Assembly (NCBI RefSeq): GCF_016862915.1
Contig: NZ_BONW01000040.1
Location: 1-44,578 of the forward strand
DNA from: Plantactinospora endophytica
GTDB lineage: Bacteria > Actinomycetota > Actinomycetes > Mycobacteriales > Micromonosporaceae
DNA: 44,578 nt
Direction: 5' to 3'
Position 1 is the stretch's first letter. Each line of letters opens with the position of its first letter. The notes beneath the pieces were generated by a model. The model was not told the DNA's origin. It was given only the letters and a program-made list of their open reading frames with translations, and ran no database searches. Below, in pieces: positions 17,477 to 25,598 of the stretch. A program made the translations under genes and the position numbers.

Positions 17477-17505
17477 GGGCCGTACCGGAAACTCCGGTAC
17501 GGCCC
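17477..17505 (-). terminator. Hairpin between the FilP-like and Scy-like genes
   Basis: A perfect 13-bp stem, GGGCCGTACCGGA at 17477-17489 and its complement at 17493-17505, with a 3-nt loop. The stem is extended further out by GCAGCAC (17467-17473) against GTGCTGC (17511-17517). Being downstream of the FilP-like stop, it probably ends or attenuates that transcript, so the Scy-like gene would need read-through or its own promoter. Confidence 0.7.
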
Positions 17506-17553
17506 CTGCCGTGCTGCTGCCCCGCAGCCCGACCCGCGACCGTCGTCGTCGGA

Positions 17554-18828
17554 TCAGCTCGCCGTGTCGGCGGGAACCCGCTCCTCCGCCTCGTCCTTGT
17601 CGGCGGCGGCGGCCGGCTTGGCCGGCTCGGCCTTGGCGGCCGGCGCCCCACCCACACCCGGCACGATGCCGGCCAGGCCGGAGAGCATCTGGCCGAGCTG
17701 CGAGGTGACGGCGTCCTTCTGCCGGGTGAGGTCCTCGACCTCGCGGCGGGCCGCCTGCGTGGTCAGGTCGGCCTCGGTGCGCGCCTCGGTGAGCAGGCGG
17801 TGCGCCTCGGCACGAGCCTCGTTGAGGGTCTTGTCGGCCAGTGCCTTCGCCTTGTCGATGGTCTCGGCGGCGTTCCGCTCCGACTCCACCCGGCGGGCCT
17901 CGGCGCGCTGCTCGATCTCCTTGGCGCGGTCCTGCGCCGCCCGGGCCCGCTGCTCGGCCTCGGCGACCAGCTTCTGGGTCTGCGCCACCTGCGCGGCGTG
18001 CCGCTCCGACTCCTCGCGCTCGGCCTTCTCCCGGCGCTCGGCGAGCTGGAGCTCCAGCGCCTGGAGGTCCTTGTCCCGCTTGTCCCGGGCGTCGGTGAGC
18101 AGCTTGGTCGCCTCGGCGCGCTTCTCCTCGGCCTCCCGGGCCGCCTTGGCCCGCTGCTGGGTGATCTCCCGCTCGGCGGTGGCCCGGAGGGTGGCGACCT
18201 CCCGCTCGACCGTGGACTTCAGCTCGGCGACCTCGTGCGCGGTGACCGTACGGAGCTGCTTGGTCTCCCGCTCGGCGTCGGCGCGCAGGGTGTCCGCCTC
18301 CCGGCGGGCCTGCACCCGGACCTCGGCGGCCTCCCGCTCGGCGGCGGTGCGTACGCTGCCCGCCTCCCGCTCGGCGGAGGCCTTCATCGCGGCGGCCTCG
18401 GCACGCGCCTTGTCGGTGATCTCCCGCGCCTCCAGCCGGGCGGCCGAGAGGATGCCCTCCGACTCGCGCTTGGCCTCGCCACGGTGGTCGTTCGCCTGCT
18501 CCTCGGCGAGGCGCAGGATCTGCTCGACCCGGGTGCCCAGACCGGAGAGGGTGGGGCGGTTGTTCTCTTCGAGTTGCTTGTTGGTGTCGGTGAGCTTCTG
18601 CTCCACCGACGCGAGCCGCTGCTCGGCCTGGCGGAGCCGACGCTGGGCGTCGTTCATCCGCTGCTCGGCCTCGGCGCGGGCCTGCTCGGACTGGTTCAGA
18701 GCGGCGTTCAACCGGCCCAGATGACCGTTGACCTGCTCACGGTCGTAGCCGCGCAGGGCGACCGTGAAGTCTGGCTGTGAGTTCGCGTTGTCGAAGAACG
18801 CGAGAGGGGAGGACTGCTGCTGGGGCAT
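17554..18828 (-). CDS. filP: FilP-like intermediate-filament-type coiled-coil protein
   Basis: A 424-residue coiled-coil protein. Landmarks shared with Streptomyces FilP (recalled) are an N-terminal DivIVA-like RGYDREQVNGHLGRL (about residues 26-40), then LSGLGTRVEQILRLAEEQA (about 95-113). A long Ala/Glu/Arg rod follows, and near the end REVEDLTRQKDAVTSQLGQMLSGL. A disordered Ala/Lys/Glu tail closes it. Streptomyces FilP is about 310 residues, so this form has a longer rod. It should form cytoskeletal filaments that stiffen the cell and interact with DivIVA and Scy at the growing pole. It precedes the Scy-like gene on the same strand. A TTGACC-N17-TAGTAC promoter lies about 50 bp upstream. 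Confidence 0.8.
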   Translation of the reverse strand: MPQQQSSPLAFFDNANSQPDFTVALRGYDREQVNGHLGRLNAALNQSEQARAEAEQRMNDAQRRLRQAEQRLASVEQKLTDTNKQLEENNRPTLSGLGTRVEQILRLAEEQANDHRGEAKRESEGILSAARLEAREITDKARAEAAAMKASAEREAGSVRTAAEREAAEVRVQARREADTLRADAERETKQLRTVTAHEVAELKSTVEREVATLRATAEREITQQRAKAAREAEEKRAEATKLLTDARDKRDKDLQALELQLAERREKAEREESERHAAQVAQTQKLVAEAEQRARAAQDRAKEIEQRAEARRVESERNAAETIDKAKALADKTLNEARAEAHRLLTEARTEADLTTQAARREVEDLTRQKDAVTSQLGQMLSGLAGIVPGVGGAPAAKAEPAKPAAAADKDEAEERVPADTAS

Positions 18829-18875
18829 TGGGACATACTTGCAGACTTACCGGGGTGCTTCGCAAGGGCCGAGCC

Positions 18876-18904
18876 GTACTATCGCGCCCAGTTCACAAGG
18901 TCAA
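18876..18904 (-). promoter_or_regulatory. Candidate housekeeping promoter of the FilP-like gene
   Basis: On the minus strand TTGACC (18904-18899) is followed after exactly 17 bp by TAGTAC (18881-18876). The -35 is one base off consensus. The -10 keeps TA but ends in C. It sits about 50 bp upstream of the FilP-like start with a short leader, in the only reasonable place for that promoter. Confidence 0.55.
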
Positions 18905-19064
18905 CTCAACCCGCCGGACGGCGGTTCTCTTTGCCAGATCTACTGTGCTCGGAACCCCTCCGGACAGTGCCCACGCGGGACCTTCGGACGGCGTCGGCGC
19001 GGGACTCCGGGACGGTGCCGGCACCGCCGGTTCGGATCGATTCCGCCGCCGGAATTCGACGGGT

Positions 19065-20114
19065 TCACCGTCCCGCCAGCCGGGCCACGATCGGGGCGGC
19101 GGCGTCCAGGTTGCCGCCGAGGTGCCAGTAGCTGACGCCGTACCGCTCGCGGAGTGCGAGCAGCCGCTCGGCGCACTCGTCGACACCGCCGTGCAACACC
19201 GACGGCGAGGCGGCCAGCGCGGCCGGGTCGACGAGCCGGGCGTGACTGGACGACGCCCGGTGCTCCACGCCACGGTGCAGCACCCGTACGTCGAACATCC
19301 GCGACTGGAACTCCAGGTCGGCCGGATCCCGACCGGCGGTCGCCGCCGCCTCCCTGGCCCAGGCCACCTTCTGGGCGAAGCGTTCCGGTCTCATCTCCGC
19401 CAGCGCGGCCAGCGGGTCGACGTCCGGGGCGAGCCGGGGGTTGATCCCGACGATGTCGGCGTGCCGGCCGGCCAGTTCGAGGATCCGCCGGCTGCCGCCA
19501 CCGACCAGCAGCGGGGGATGCGGGCGCTGCACCGGCTCCGGCAGCCCGGCCAGCCCGCTGACCTGGTAGTGCCGCCCGGTGAAGTCGACCGGCTTGTCAC
19601 CGAAGAGCCGGAGCAGGATCTCGATCGACTCGGCCAGCCGCGCGACGCGTACCGCCGGAGGGTCGAAGGGCAGGCCCGCCGCGTCGTGGTCGTCCCGGAG
19701 CCAGCCGGCGCCGAGTCCGAACTCCACCCGGCCCCCGGAGAAGACGTCGAGATTGGCCAGCGCCTTGTGCAGGAGTACCGGATGCCGGAAGTCGTTGCAG
19801 AAGACCATGCCCAGTACCCGGAGCCGGGTCGTCGCCTCGGCGGCGACGGTCATCGCCACCAGCGGGTCCATCGCCCAGCCGCCGGTGAAGTGGTCGGAGA
19901 CCGCGACCGAGTCGAAGCCGAGCCCCTCGATCCGGCGGATCTCGTCGCGCCACCGGGCCACCGGCCGGTCCAGCCCCGGCATCGCGGCGGTGAACCGGAA
20001 CGGCCGCGGCCGGGGACCGGCTCCGGCCGGTGCGCCGGACGATCCGGTACGCGCCGACGGCGGCGCCGAGGAGGCGTACGCCCCGGCGGGCGCGGCGGGC
20101 TGCGCGGGTGGCAT
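19065..20114 (-). CDS. LLM-class F420-dependent oxidoreductase
   Basis: A 349-residue luciferase-like monooxygenase-fold enzyme of the F420-dependent group (TIGR03621-like, recalled). After a 40-residue low-complexity leader, the barrel begins RFTAAMPGLDRPVARWRDEI. Landmarks are LGFDSVAVSDHF, LRVLGMVFCNDFRHPVLLHKALANLDVFSGGRVEFGLGAGW (cofactor region, about residues 95-135), then PPLLVGGGSRRILELAGRHADIVGIN. Such enzymes use reduced F420 to reduce or oxidise small molecules in the cytoplasm; the substrate is unknown. The leader is unusual and the true start may be further in. It is divergent from the oxygenase-like gene at 20315, with a 200-bp spacer containing a direct repeat, so the two may be co-regulated. 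Confidence 0.87.
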   Translation of the reverse strand: MPPAQPAAPAGAYASSAPPSARTGSSGAPAGAGPRPRPFRFTAAMPGLDRPVARWRDEIRRIEGLGFDSVAVSDHFTGGWAMDPLVAMTVAAEATTRLRVLGMVFCNDFRHPVLLHKALANLDVFSGGRVEFGLGAGWLRDDHDAAGLPFDPPAVRVARLAESIEILLRLFGDKPVDFTGRHYQVSGLAGLPEPVQRPHPPLLVGGGSRRILELAGRHADIVGINPRLAPDVDPLAALAEMRPERFAQKVAWAREAAATAGRDPADLEFQSRMFDVRVLHRGVEHRASSSHARLVDPAALAASPSVLHGGVDECAERLLALRERYGVSYWHLGGNLDAAAPIVARLAGR

Positions 20115-20242
20115 CGCCCGACTCTATGTGCCGGCGGCGGTGCACAGGGTGTTCCCGGCCGGGCGCCGAACGTGAAGTCGGATTGTCGACACGGGTACCG
20201 GCCCGACCGGACGGCTCCTTCCCGGTCGCCGGCCGGCCGCCT

Positions 20243-20277
20243 AGCGTGACCGCTGCGCACCCCAGCGTGACCCGCTG
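20243..20277. promoter_or_regulatory. 21-bp-spaced direct repeat upstream of the oxygenase-like gene
   Basis: AGCGTGACCGCTG (20243-20255) and AGCGTGACCCGCTG (20264-20277) are near-identical and start 21 bp apart, two turns of the helix. They lie 40-70 bp upstream of the GTG at 20315, in the spacer shared with the LLM gene. This is the geometry of a paired regulator site; no regulator is identified. Confidence 0.4.
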
Positions 20278-20314
20278 GGCAAAGACCTACCGGGAGCTAC
20301 CGCAGGAGGCCGCA

Positions 20315-21196
20315 GTGACGGTGCTGCACTTCGACTCGCCGATGTCCGACGACGAGCGTCGGGAACGGCTCTTCGCCGGGGACCTGTTCGTCTACTCGCC
20401 GACGCCGCACTCGATGGCGCTGATCGCCTTCGCCCGGCAGATGACCGAGACCGCCTTCGCACCGCACTTCCCGCCCGAGGCGCAGCACCACCTGGCCGGC
20501 CCGGACTACGTACGGGTGCTGGCCGACCTCAAGCCCAGCTTCATCAACCACCCGCGCAGTGCGGAACTCGTCCGGGGACTCCTCTCCGACCTCGGGGCCG
20601 ACCCGGCGCAGACCTACTTCGACGTACCCCGGCTGCGCTCGATGACAAGCGAATACCTGAACGCGGGGCTGACGCTCCAGTTCGAGTCGCACCGGGACAC
20701 CTGGTTCTCCGCCCCGATGTCCCAGCTCAACTTCTGGCTGCCGGTGTACGACGTGGTGGAGTCGAACGTGATGGCCTTCCACCCGGGGTACTTCCACACC
20801 GGGGTGCGGAACAGTTCCCGGGACTACAACTACGCCGAGTGGGTGGCGCACGGCCGGACCGCCGCCGCCGCGCAGGTGCATGCCGAGACCCGCCGGCAAC
20901 CCGGCCTGGAGCAGGAGTTGGAGGGGGAGCCCGACCTGCGGGTGGTCACCCCGCCCGGCGGGGTACTGGTCTTCTCCGGCGCGCAACTGCACACCACCGT
21001 GCCGAACACCTCCGGCCGGACCCGGTTCTCCATCGACTTCCGGGCGGTCAACCTGGCCGACGTGCGGGCCCGGGCCGGCGCCCGGAACGTCGACTCCGAG
21101 TGCACCGGTACCACGCTCGGCGACTTCCGTCGGGCCACCGACCTGACCCCGCTGCCAGCCGAGCTGGTCGAGTCGTACGACACCGTGCCGGCCTGA
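20315..21196 (+). CDS. Possible Fe(II)/2-oxoglutarate-dependent oxygenase
   Basis: A 293-residue protein of uncertain family. A jelly-roll oxygenase is suggested by an HxD pair (H126, D128 in FESHRDTW) and a distal His H226 in GAQLHTTVPNTSGRTRFSIDF, where an Arg follows about ten residues on, the usual facial triad plus co-substrate Arg. The spacing of 100 residues is within the family range. NFWLPVYDVVESNVMAFHPGYF between the two fits the core strands. It is likely a cytoplasmic hydroxylase-type enzyme; the substrate is unknown. The GTG at 20315 is supported by AGGAGG at 20304-20309. It is followed by the convergent epimerase gene. Confidence 0.68.
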   Translation: MTVLHFDSPMSDDERRERLFAGDLFVYSPTPHSMALIAFARQMTETAFAPHFPPEAQHHLAGPDYVRVLADLKPSFINHPRSAELVRGLLSDLGADPAQTYFDVPRLRSMTSEYLNAGLTLQFESHRDTWFSAPMSQLNFWLPVYDVVESNVMAFHPGYFHTGVRNSSRDYNYAEWVAHGRTAAAAQVHAETRRQPGLEQELEGEPDLRVVTPPGGVLVFSGAQLHTTVPNTSGRTRFSIDFRAVNLADVRARAGARNVDSECTGTTLGDFRRATDLTPLPAELVESYDTVPA

Positions 21197-21255
21197 CGGC
21201 AGCGACGAAGTCCCAGCGGGACCGGACCGGCCTGACGGCCGGGGACACGGCCGGT

Positions 21256-21723
21256 TCAGCTCGACGCGGCGGGTTCGACCAGTTCGACGAGTACGCCGCC
21301 GGCGTCCCGGGGATGCACGAAGTTGACCCGGGAGCCGGCGGTGCCGCGTTTCGGTGTCTCGTAGAGCACCCGTACGCCCCGGTCGCGCAGCGCCGCGCAG
21401 GCGGCGTCGACGTCCGCCACCCGGTAGGCGACCTGCTGCACCCCGGGCCCGCTGCGGTCCAGGAACTTCGCGATCGTGGACTCCGGTGTCAGCGGCGCCA
21501 GCAGTTGTACGCAGCCGCCGGCCGGCGTCGGGCCGACCCGGAGCATCGCCTCCCGGACCCCCTGCTCGGAGTTGGTCTCGGTGTGCACGCACCGCATCCC
21601 GAAGACCCGCTGGTAGAACTCGATCGCCACGTCGAGGTCGGAGACGGCCACCCCGACGTGGTCGATGCCGAGCAGGCCGATGCCTGTGAGATAGTCGGCA
21701 GCGGGGCCGTCCGGGTTGTCCAT
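21256..21723 (-). CDS. mce: Methylmalonyl-CoA epimerase
   Basis: A 155-residue single-domain glyoxalase-fold protein that interconverts (2R)- and (2S)-methylmalonyl-CoA. Typical landmarks are GIDHVGVAVSDLDVAIEFYQRVFG (first metal His), the QLLAPLTPESTIAKFLDRSGPGVQQVAYRV segment with its second His position replaced by Gln as in other members, and VELVE near the end. Two starts are possible, GTG at 21729 and ATG at 21723. I prefer the ATG because a TAGCCT box lies exactly 7 nt upstream of it, the spacing of a leaderless actinomycete transcript, and no ribosome-binding site is seen. It is divergent from the thiolase, as part of the acyl-CoA block. Confidence 0.9.
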   Translation of the reverse strand: MDNPDGPAADYLTGIGLLGIDHVGVAVSDLDVAIEFYQRVFGMRCVHTETNSEQGVREAMLRVGPTPAGGCVQLLAPLTPESTIAKFLDRSGPGVQQVAYRVADVDAACAALRDRGVRVLYETPKRGTAGSRVNFVHPRDAGGVLVELVEPAASS

Positions 21724-21730
21724 GTCCACC

Positions 21731-21736
21731 AGGCTA
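21731..21736 (-). promoter_or_regulatory. -10 box suggesting a leaderless epimerase transcript
   Basis: TAGCCT on the minus strand fits the TAnnnT -10 consensus and ends 7 nt before the ATG at 21723, so transcription would begin at or next to the start codon. The 70-bp divergent spacer also contains an AT-rich CCTAACCAACGTTAAGG stretch that could serve both directions. No good -35 was seen. Confidence 0.45.
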
Positions 21737-21793
21737 GTCTGACCTAACCAACGTTAAGGCGCTCCGCCAGGCCCCCCGGAGGCGACAGTTCCC

Positions 21794-23032
21794 ATGGCAT
21801 CTGTGATCGTCAACGGCGCCCGTACCCCGATGGGTCGGCTGCTCGGCAATCTCAAGGACTTCTCGGCGACGAAGCTCGGCGGGATCGCCATCCGGGCCGC
21901 CCTGGAGCGCTCGGGTGTCCCCGCCGACCAGGTGCAGTACGTGATCATGGGTCAGGTGCTCCAGGCCGGTGCCGGTCAGATCCCCGCCCGCCAGGCGGCC
22001 GTCGAGGCGGGCATCCCGATGTCCGTACCGGCGCTGACGATCAACAAGGTCTGCCTCTCCGGCCTGGACGCGATCGCCCTGGCCGACCAGCTCATCCGGG
22101 CCGGCGAGTTCGACATCGTGGTGGCCGGCGGGATGGAGTCGATGACCAACGCGCCGCACCTGCTGCTCGGTCAGCGGGCCGGCTACAAGTACGGCGACGT
22201 CGTGGTGAAGGACCACACGGCGCTGGACGGCCTCACCGATCCGTGGGACTGCTGCGCGATGGGCGAGTCCACCGAGCGGCACAACGCCCGGCACGGGATC
22301 ACCCGGGCCGAACAGGACGCCTTCGCCGCCGCCAGCCACCAGCGGGCCGCCGCCGCGCAGAAGAACGGCGCCTTCGCCGAGGAGATCGTCCCGGTGACGG
22401 TGCCGCAGCGGAAGGGCGACCCGCTGGTGATCAGCGAGGACGAGGGCGTACGCCCGGACACCACCGCCGATTCGCTGGCCCGGCTGCGCCCGGCGTTCAC
22501 CCCGGACGGGACGATCACCGCCGGCAGCTCCTCGCCGATCTCCGACGGCGCCTGCGCGGTGGTGGTGATGAGCAAGGCCAAGGCGAAGGAACTGGGGCTG
22601 ACCTGGCTGGCCGAGGTCGGCGCGCACGGCAACGTGGCCGGTCCGGACAACTCGCTGCACTCGCAGCCGGCGAACGCCATCGAGCACGCGCTGCGCAAGG
22701 CCGGGCTCGGTGTCGGCGACCTGGACCTGATCGAGATCAACGAGGCGTTCGCGCAGGTCGGCGTCAAGTCGACCCGGGACCTCGGCGTCTCCCCGGAAAT
22801 CGTGAACGTCAACGGTGGCGCGATCGCGCTGGGCCACCCGATCGGGATGTCCGGCGCCCGGCTGGTGCTCAGCCTGGCGATGGAGCTGCGCCGCCGGGGC
22901 GGCGGTACGGGCGCGGCGGCGCTCTGCGGCGGCGGTGGACAGGGCGACGCGCTGATCGTGCACGTGCCGGGACCGGCGGGCGCGCCGGGGCAGGCTGCCG
23001 GCGTACCGGGACAGGCCGGCGGGCGGGAGTGA
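21794..23032 (+). CDS. Acetyl-CoA C-acetyltransferase (thiolase)
   Basis: A 412-residue thiolase that condenses two acetyl-CoA to acetoacetyl-CoA or cleaves the reverse. The nucleophile C87 sits in [15 protein letters not shown]. The C-terminal active-site motifs are [17 protein letters not shown] (His) and [14 protein letters not shown] (second Cys). The catalytic NEAF motif is in [17 protein letters not shown] lies at 21778-21782, twelve bases before the ATG. Residues after about 390 form a repetitive Gly/Pro/Ala/Gln tail. The stop overlaps the GTG of meaB by four bases. The neighbourhood (epimerase, MeaB, mutase) places it in short-chain acyl-CoA metabolism, supplying or degrading C4 units. 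Confidence 0.93.
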   Translation: MASVIVNGARTPMGRLLGNLKDFSATKLGGIAIRAALERSGVPADQVQYVIMGQVLQAGAGQIPARQAAVEAGIPMSVPALTINKVCLSGLDAIALADQLIRAGEFDIVVAGGMESMTNAPHLLLGQRAGYKYGDVVVKDHTALDGLTDPWDCCAMGESTERHNARHGITRAEQDAFAAASHQRAAAAQKNGAFAEEIVPVTVPQRKGDPLVISEDEGVRPDTTADSLARLRPAFTPDGTITAGSSSPISDGACAVVVMSKAKAKELGLTWLAEVGAHGNVAGPDNSLHSQPANAIEHALRKAGLGVGDLDLIEINEAFAQVGVKSTRDLGVSPEIVNVNGGAIALGHPIGMSGARLVLSLAMELRRRGGGTGAAALCGGGGQGDALIVHVPGPAGAPGQAAGVPGQAGGRE

Positions 23033-24228
23033 CGGCAGCGTCGGCCCCGCAGCCGGCCGTGCCGGAACCGTCCGTCCCCGAGCGGACGGCTGCACAGCCT
23101 GCCGGCCCGGAGCAGGTTGGCGACCCGAAGCAGACTGCCGGCCCGGGGCAGGTTGGCGGCCCGGAGCAGGCTGCCGGCCGGAAGCAGGTTGGCGGCTCGG
23201 CGGAGTCGTCAGCCGGGTCGGCATCGCCGGGGTCGGCGGGGGCCGACCGGGGCGGTCCGGTGCGGCGCAGCCGGGACGTGCCGATGCTTGTCGACCGGGC
23301 CCGGGCGGGTGATCCCCGGGCGGTGGCCCGGCTGATCACGCTGGTCGAGTCCGGTGACGAACTGTTGCCGCAGGTGGCGGCGGCGCTGGCGCCGTACACC
23401 GGGCGGGCCCAGGTGATCGGGTTGACCGGTTCGCCCGGGGTGGGGAAGTCGACCACCACCAACGAACTGGTCCGGGCACTGCGGGCCCGGGACCACCGGG
23501 TCGGGGTGCTCGCGGTGGACCCGTCCAGCCCGTTCACCGGCGGGGCGATCCTCGGCGACCGGGTCCGGATGCAGGACCACGCCACCGACCCCGGGGTCTA
23601 CATCCGGTCCATGTCCAGCCGGGGACACCTCGGCGGGTTGGCGGCGGCCACCCCGCAGGCGGTCCGGGTGCTGGAGGGGGCCGGCTGCGACGTCGTACTC
23701 GTGGAGACCGTCGGGGTCGGCCAGGCCGAGGTGGAGGTGGCCTCGCTGGCCGACACCACGCTGGTGCTGCTGGCGCCGGGGATGGGCGACGCGATCCAGG
23801 CGGTCAAGGCCGGCATCCTGGAGATCGCCGACGTCTTCGTGGTCAACAAGGCCGACCGGGACGGCGCCGACGCCACCGTGCGGGACATCAACGGGATGAT
23901 CGCGCTGGGCGAGCGCGGCCCGGGGCAGTGGCGCCCTCGGGTGGTGCGTGCGGTGGCCGCCCGGGGCGAGGGGATCGACGAACTGGTCACCGCCGTCGAG
24001 AAGCACCACGGCTGGCTGGTCGAGCACGGCGAACTGCGTCGCCGCCGGGAGGCCCGGGCCGCCGCCGAGGTCGAGGCGATCGCGCTCGGCACCCTCCGGG
24101 ACCGGATGGGCTCGCTCCGCGCGGGTACGCCGCTCGCGGCGCTCGCCGCCCGGGTGGCCGACGGCTCCCTCGACCCGTACGCGGCGGCCCGGGAACTGCT
24201 CGACCAGCTCGACCTCTCCGACGGCTGA
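23029..24228 (+). CDS. meaB: MeaB-type GTPase chaperone of a B12-dependent acyl-CoA mutase
   Basis: A G3E-family GTPase that guards adenosylcobalamin loading and protects acyl-CoA mutases. Motifs are Walker A GSPGVGKS (residues 134-141 from this start), [34 protein letters not shown] (Mg-binding/G3), and VVNKAD (G4, NKxD). The start is uncertain. GTG at 23029 overlaps the thiolase stop (GTGA) and gives 399 residues with a roughly 75-residue repetitive leader. GTG at 23260 or ATG at 23284 would give 322 or 314 residues, nearer the family norm of about 330. Its client is presumably the isobutyryl-CoA mutase encoded 1.4 kb downstream. Its 3' end faces the DUF2000 gene with a 12-bp gap. Confidence 0.92.
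   Translation: MTAASAPQPAVPEPSVPERTAAQPAGPEQVGDPKQTAGPGQVGGPEQAAGRKQVGGSAESSAGSASPGSAGADRGGPVRRSRDVPMLVDRARAGDPRAVARLITLVESGDELLPQVAAALAPYTGRAQVIGLTGSPGVGKSTTTNELVRALRARDHRVGVLAVDPSSPFTGGAILGDRVRMQDHATDPGVYIRSMSSRGHLGGLAAATPQAVRVLEGAGCDVVLVETVGVGQAEVEVASLADTTLVLLAPGMGDAIQAVKAGILEIADVFVVNKADRDGADATVRDINGMIALGERGPGQWRPRVVRAVAARGEGIDELVTAVEKHHGWLVEHGELRRRREARAAAEVEAIALGTLRDRMGSLRAGTPLAALAARVADGSLDPYAAARELLDQLDLSDG
23101..23190 (+). repeat. Five 18-bp minisatellite units in the meaB leader
   Basis: Bases 23101-23190 are five degenerate 18-bp units of the form GCCGGCCCGGAGCAGGTT. In frame they encode six-residue units such as [12 protein letters not shown] and GGPEQA. The preceding thiolase tail holds related [12 protein letters not shown] units. 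The array lies in the region whose translation is uncertain. Confidence 0.75.
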
Positions 24229-24240
24229 CCGCCACTGCGG

Positions 24241-24693
24241 TCACGGGTGCAGCACGGCGCCCTTGCACACCTTGTCGACGGCGTTCCTCGGCCCGTGCAC
24301 GGCCAGCCCCACCAGGTCGAGCCGGTCCCGCCCGACCGCCCGTACGGCGGCCCGGTTGTCCCGGTCGTTGCCGGTCGAGAAGAGCTGTTCGGTGAAGATC
24401 GCCACCCGCATGCCCCGCTCGACGGCTCGCCGGTGCGCCCCGACCAGGACGTCTCGGCTGCCGGCGAAGACCAGCACCGGCTGCCTGAACATCGGCAGGT
24501 ACCGGGTGTCGTCGGCGTCCAGGTAGTCGGCGCCGAGCAACTCCGGTTCCGCCCCGGCGACGCCGCTGGTCAGGAACGCCGTCACGTTCAGCCGTTGCCA
24601 GGTGGCGAGGTCGTCCCGGAGCAGAATGGCGATCTTGGTGTCGAAGCGGACCCGGGCCGGCTCCGGCCCGGCCGTCGGGACGGCAGCGGTCAT
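24241..24693 (-). CDS. DUF2000 family protein
   Basis: A 150-residue cytoplasmic protein recognised as DUF2000: KIAILLRDDLATWQRLNVTAFLTSGVAG near the N-terminus, then YLPMFRQPVLVFAGSRDVL and MRVAIFTEQLFSTGNDRDNRAAV. The fold resembles peptidyl-tRNA hydrolase-like proteins, but no activity is established for the family (recalled). The ATG at 24693 has AGGAGG seven bases upstream, clearly better than a longer in-frame option. It converges with meaB across 12 bp and diverges from the Asp23 gene across a 265-bp spacer. A role in the acyl-CoA pathway is not supported; it appears to be an inserted unrelated gene. Confidence 0.85.
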   Translation of the reverse strand: MTAAVPTAGPEPARVRFDTKIAILLRDDLATWQRLNVTAFLTSGVAGAEPELLGADYLDADDTRYLPMFRQPVLVFAGSRDVLVGAHRRAVERGMRVAIFTEQLFSTGNDRDNRAAVRAVGRDRLDLVGLAVHGPRNAVDKVCKGAVLHP

Positions 24694-24958
24694 GGGGCAA
24701 CCTCCTCTGTTCGGTCGTCGCACCGAGCCTGTCCCGTCGACGGCCGACGGTCTTGTACGTTCCTTGCCTCCCGCCGCAGAACCACGACCGGAGAACCATG
24801 ACTCGACCACCGCCCGACCATTGCCGTGTGGGATCGCGGGGCCGACCCGACAGAGCCGAGAATGTGTCAGGTCCGCCGCTGGTTCGCCCGGGGCGGATAG
24901 GCTCCGACAACGCCGACGGCGCCGTGCAGGCCGTCGAGACCAGGGGAGAGAGACGAGA

Positions 24959-25393
24959 ATGACCGAGGTTCAGAACGATTCCGGCCAGGCCGCCGAGAGT
25001 GCCGCACCGGCGGCACCCGCCGCGGCCCCGAGGGGCGGCACCGAAGTGTCCGAAGAGGTCATCGAGAAGATCGCCGGTACGGCGGCCCGCTCGGTGCCCG
25101 GTGTCGCCGATCTCGGTGGCGACGTCGCCCGGTTCTTCAACAGTGTGCTGGACAGGGTCGGCCTGGACGAGGTGGGCGACGCCGGACGGGGTGTCTCGGC
25201 CGAGGTGAAGGGGACCAGCGCGACGATCAGGATCGTGCTGGTGATCGAGGCCGGGCACGTCGTACAGGAGGTGACCGAGGCGGTCCGGGCGAAGGTCATC
25301 GAGGCGGTGGAGAAGTACGGCCTCACGGTCGCCGAGGTGAACGTCAAGGTGGACGACATCGAGCTGAACACCCCGCCGGCCGCCGGGGCCTGA
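24959..25393 (+). CDS. Asp23/Gls24 family envelope-stress protein
   Basis: A 144-residue protein. After a 25-residue Ala/Pro-rich leader comes the Asp23 domain: VSEEVIEKIAGTAARSVPGVADLGG, then GVSAEVKGTSATIRIVLVIEAGHVVQEVTEAVRAKVIEAVEKYGLTVAEVNVKVDDI. Family members are membrane-linked proteins connected with cell-envelope stress, usually anchored by a partner such as AmaP. No such partner is adjacent. The ATG has AGGGGAGAGAG upstream. A TAGGCT box at 24898-24903 could be the -10, without a convincing -35. It is followed by a 200-bp spacer with a hairpin. Confidence 0.88.
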   Translation: MTEVQNDSGQAAESAAPAAPAAAPRGGTEVSEEVIEKIAGTAARSVPGVADLGGDVARFFNSVLDRVGLDEVGDAGRGVSAEVKGTSATIRIVLVIEAGHVVQEVTEAVRAKVIEAVEKYGLTVAEVNVKVDDIELNTPPAAGA

Positions 25394-25444
25394 CCGCGCG
25401 GTGGGCGGGCGCCCGTCCGCCGGCCGACCCGGCCGCAATCGCCG

Positions 25445-25502
25445 TGATCAGGGATCTTCCGCCCGGAACCGTACCGGCTCGACGTCGGAAGATCCCCTGA
25501 TC
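25445..25502. terminator. Long inverted repeat after the Asp23-family gene
   Basis: TGATCAGGGATCTTCCG (25445-25461) and CGGAAGATCCCCTGATC (25486-25502) form a 16-bp stem with one bulged base and a 24-nt loop. It lies about 50 bp after the Asp23 stop and well before icmA, so a terminator role is reasonable. The AT-containing arms are unusual for a GC-rich terminator, so a dispersed intergenic repeat is an alternative. Downstream, CCTTGATCGCGGGG echoes CCTGATCGCGGG. Confidence 0.55.
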
Positions 25503-25558
25503 GCGGGCGCCGTACCTTGATCGCGGGGCTACCTTAGCGATCGTTCAGGGCTCCCCTC

Positions 25559-25564
25559 TACACT
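25559..25564 (+). promoter_or_regulatory. Candidate -10 box for the mutase gene
   Basis: TACACT fits the TAnnnT consensus and lies 35 bp before the icmA ATG. No good -35 is present; the nearest candidate, TTAGCG at 25534-25539, has a 19-bp gap. GAGGAGG just upstream of the ATG is the ribosome-binding site. Confidence 0.4.
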
Positions 25565-25598
25565 CGGGCTCAGTCGAGAGCGCGAGGAGGCCCCTGCG

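Noticed and set aside
17359-17553. Frameshift joining the FilP-like and Scy-like genes into one long protein
   Set aside because: Each has its own start, DivIVA-like N-terminus and end, with a terminator-like hairpin between them.
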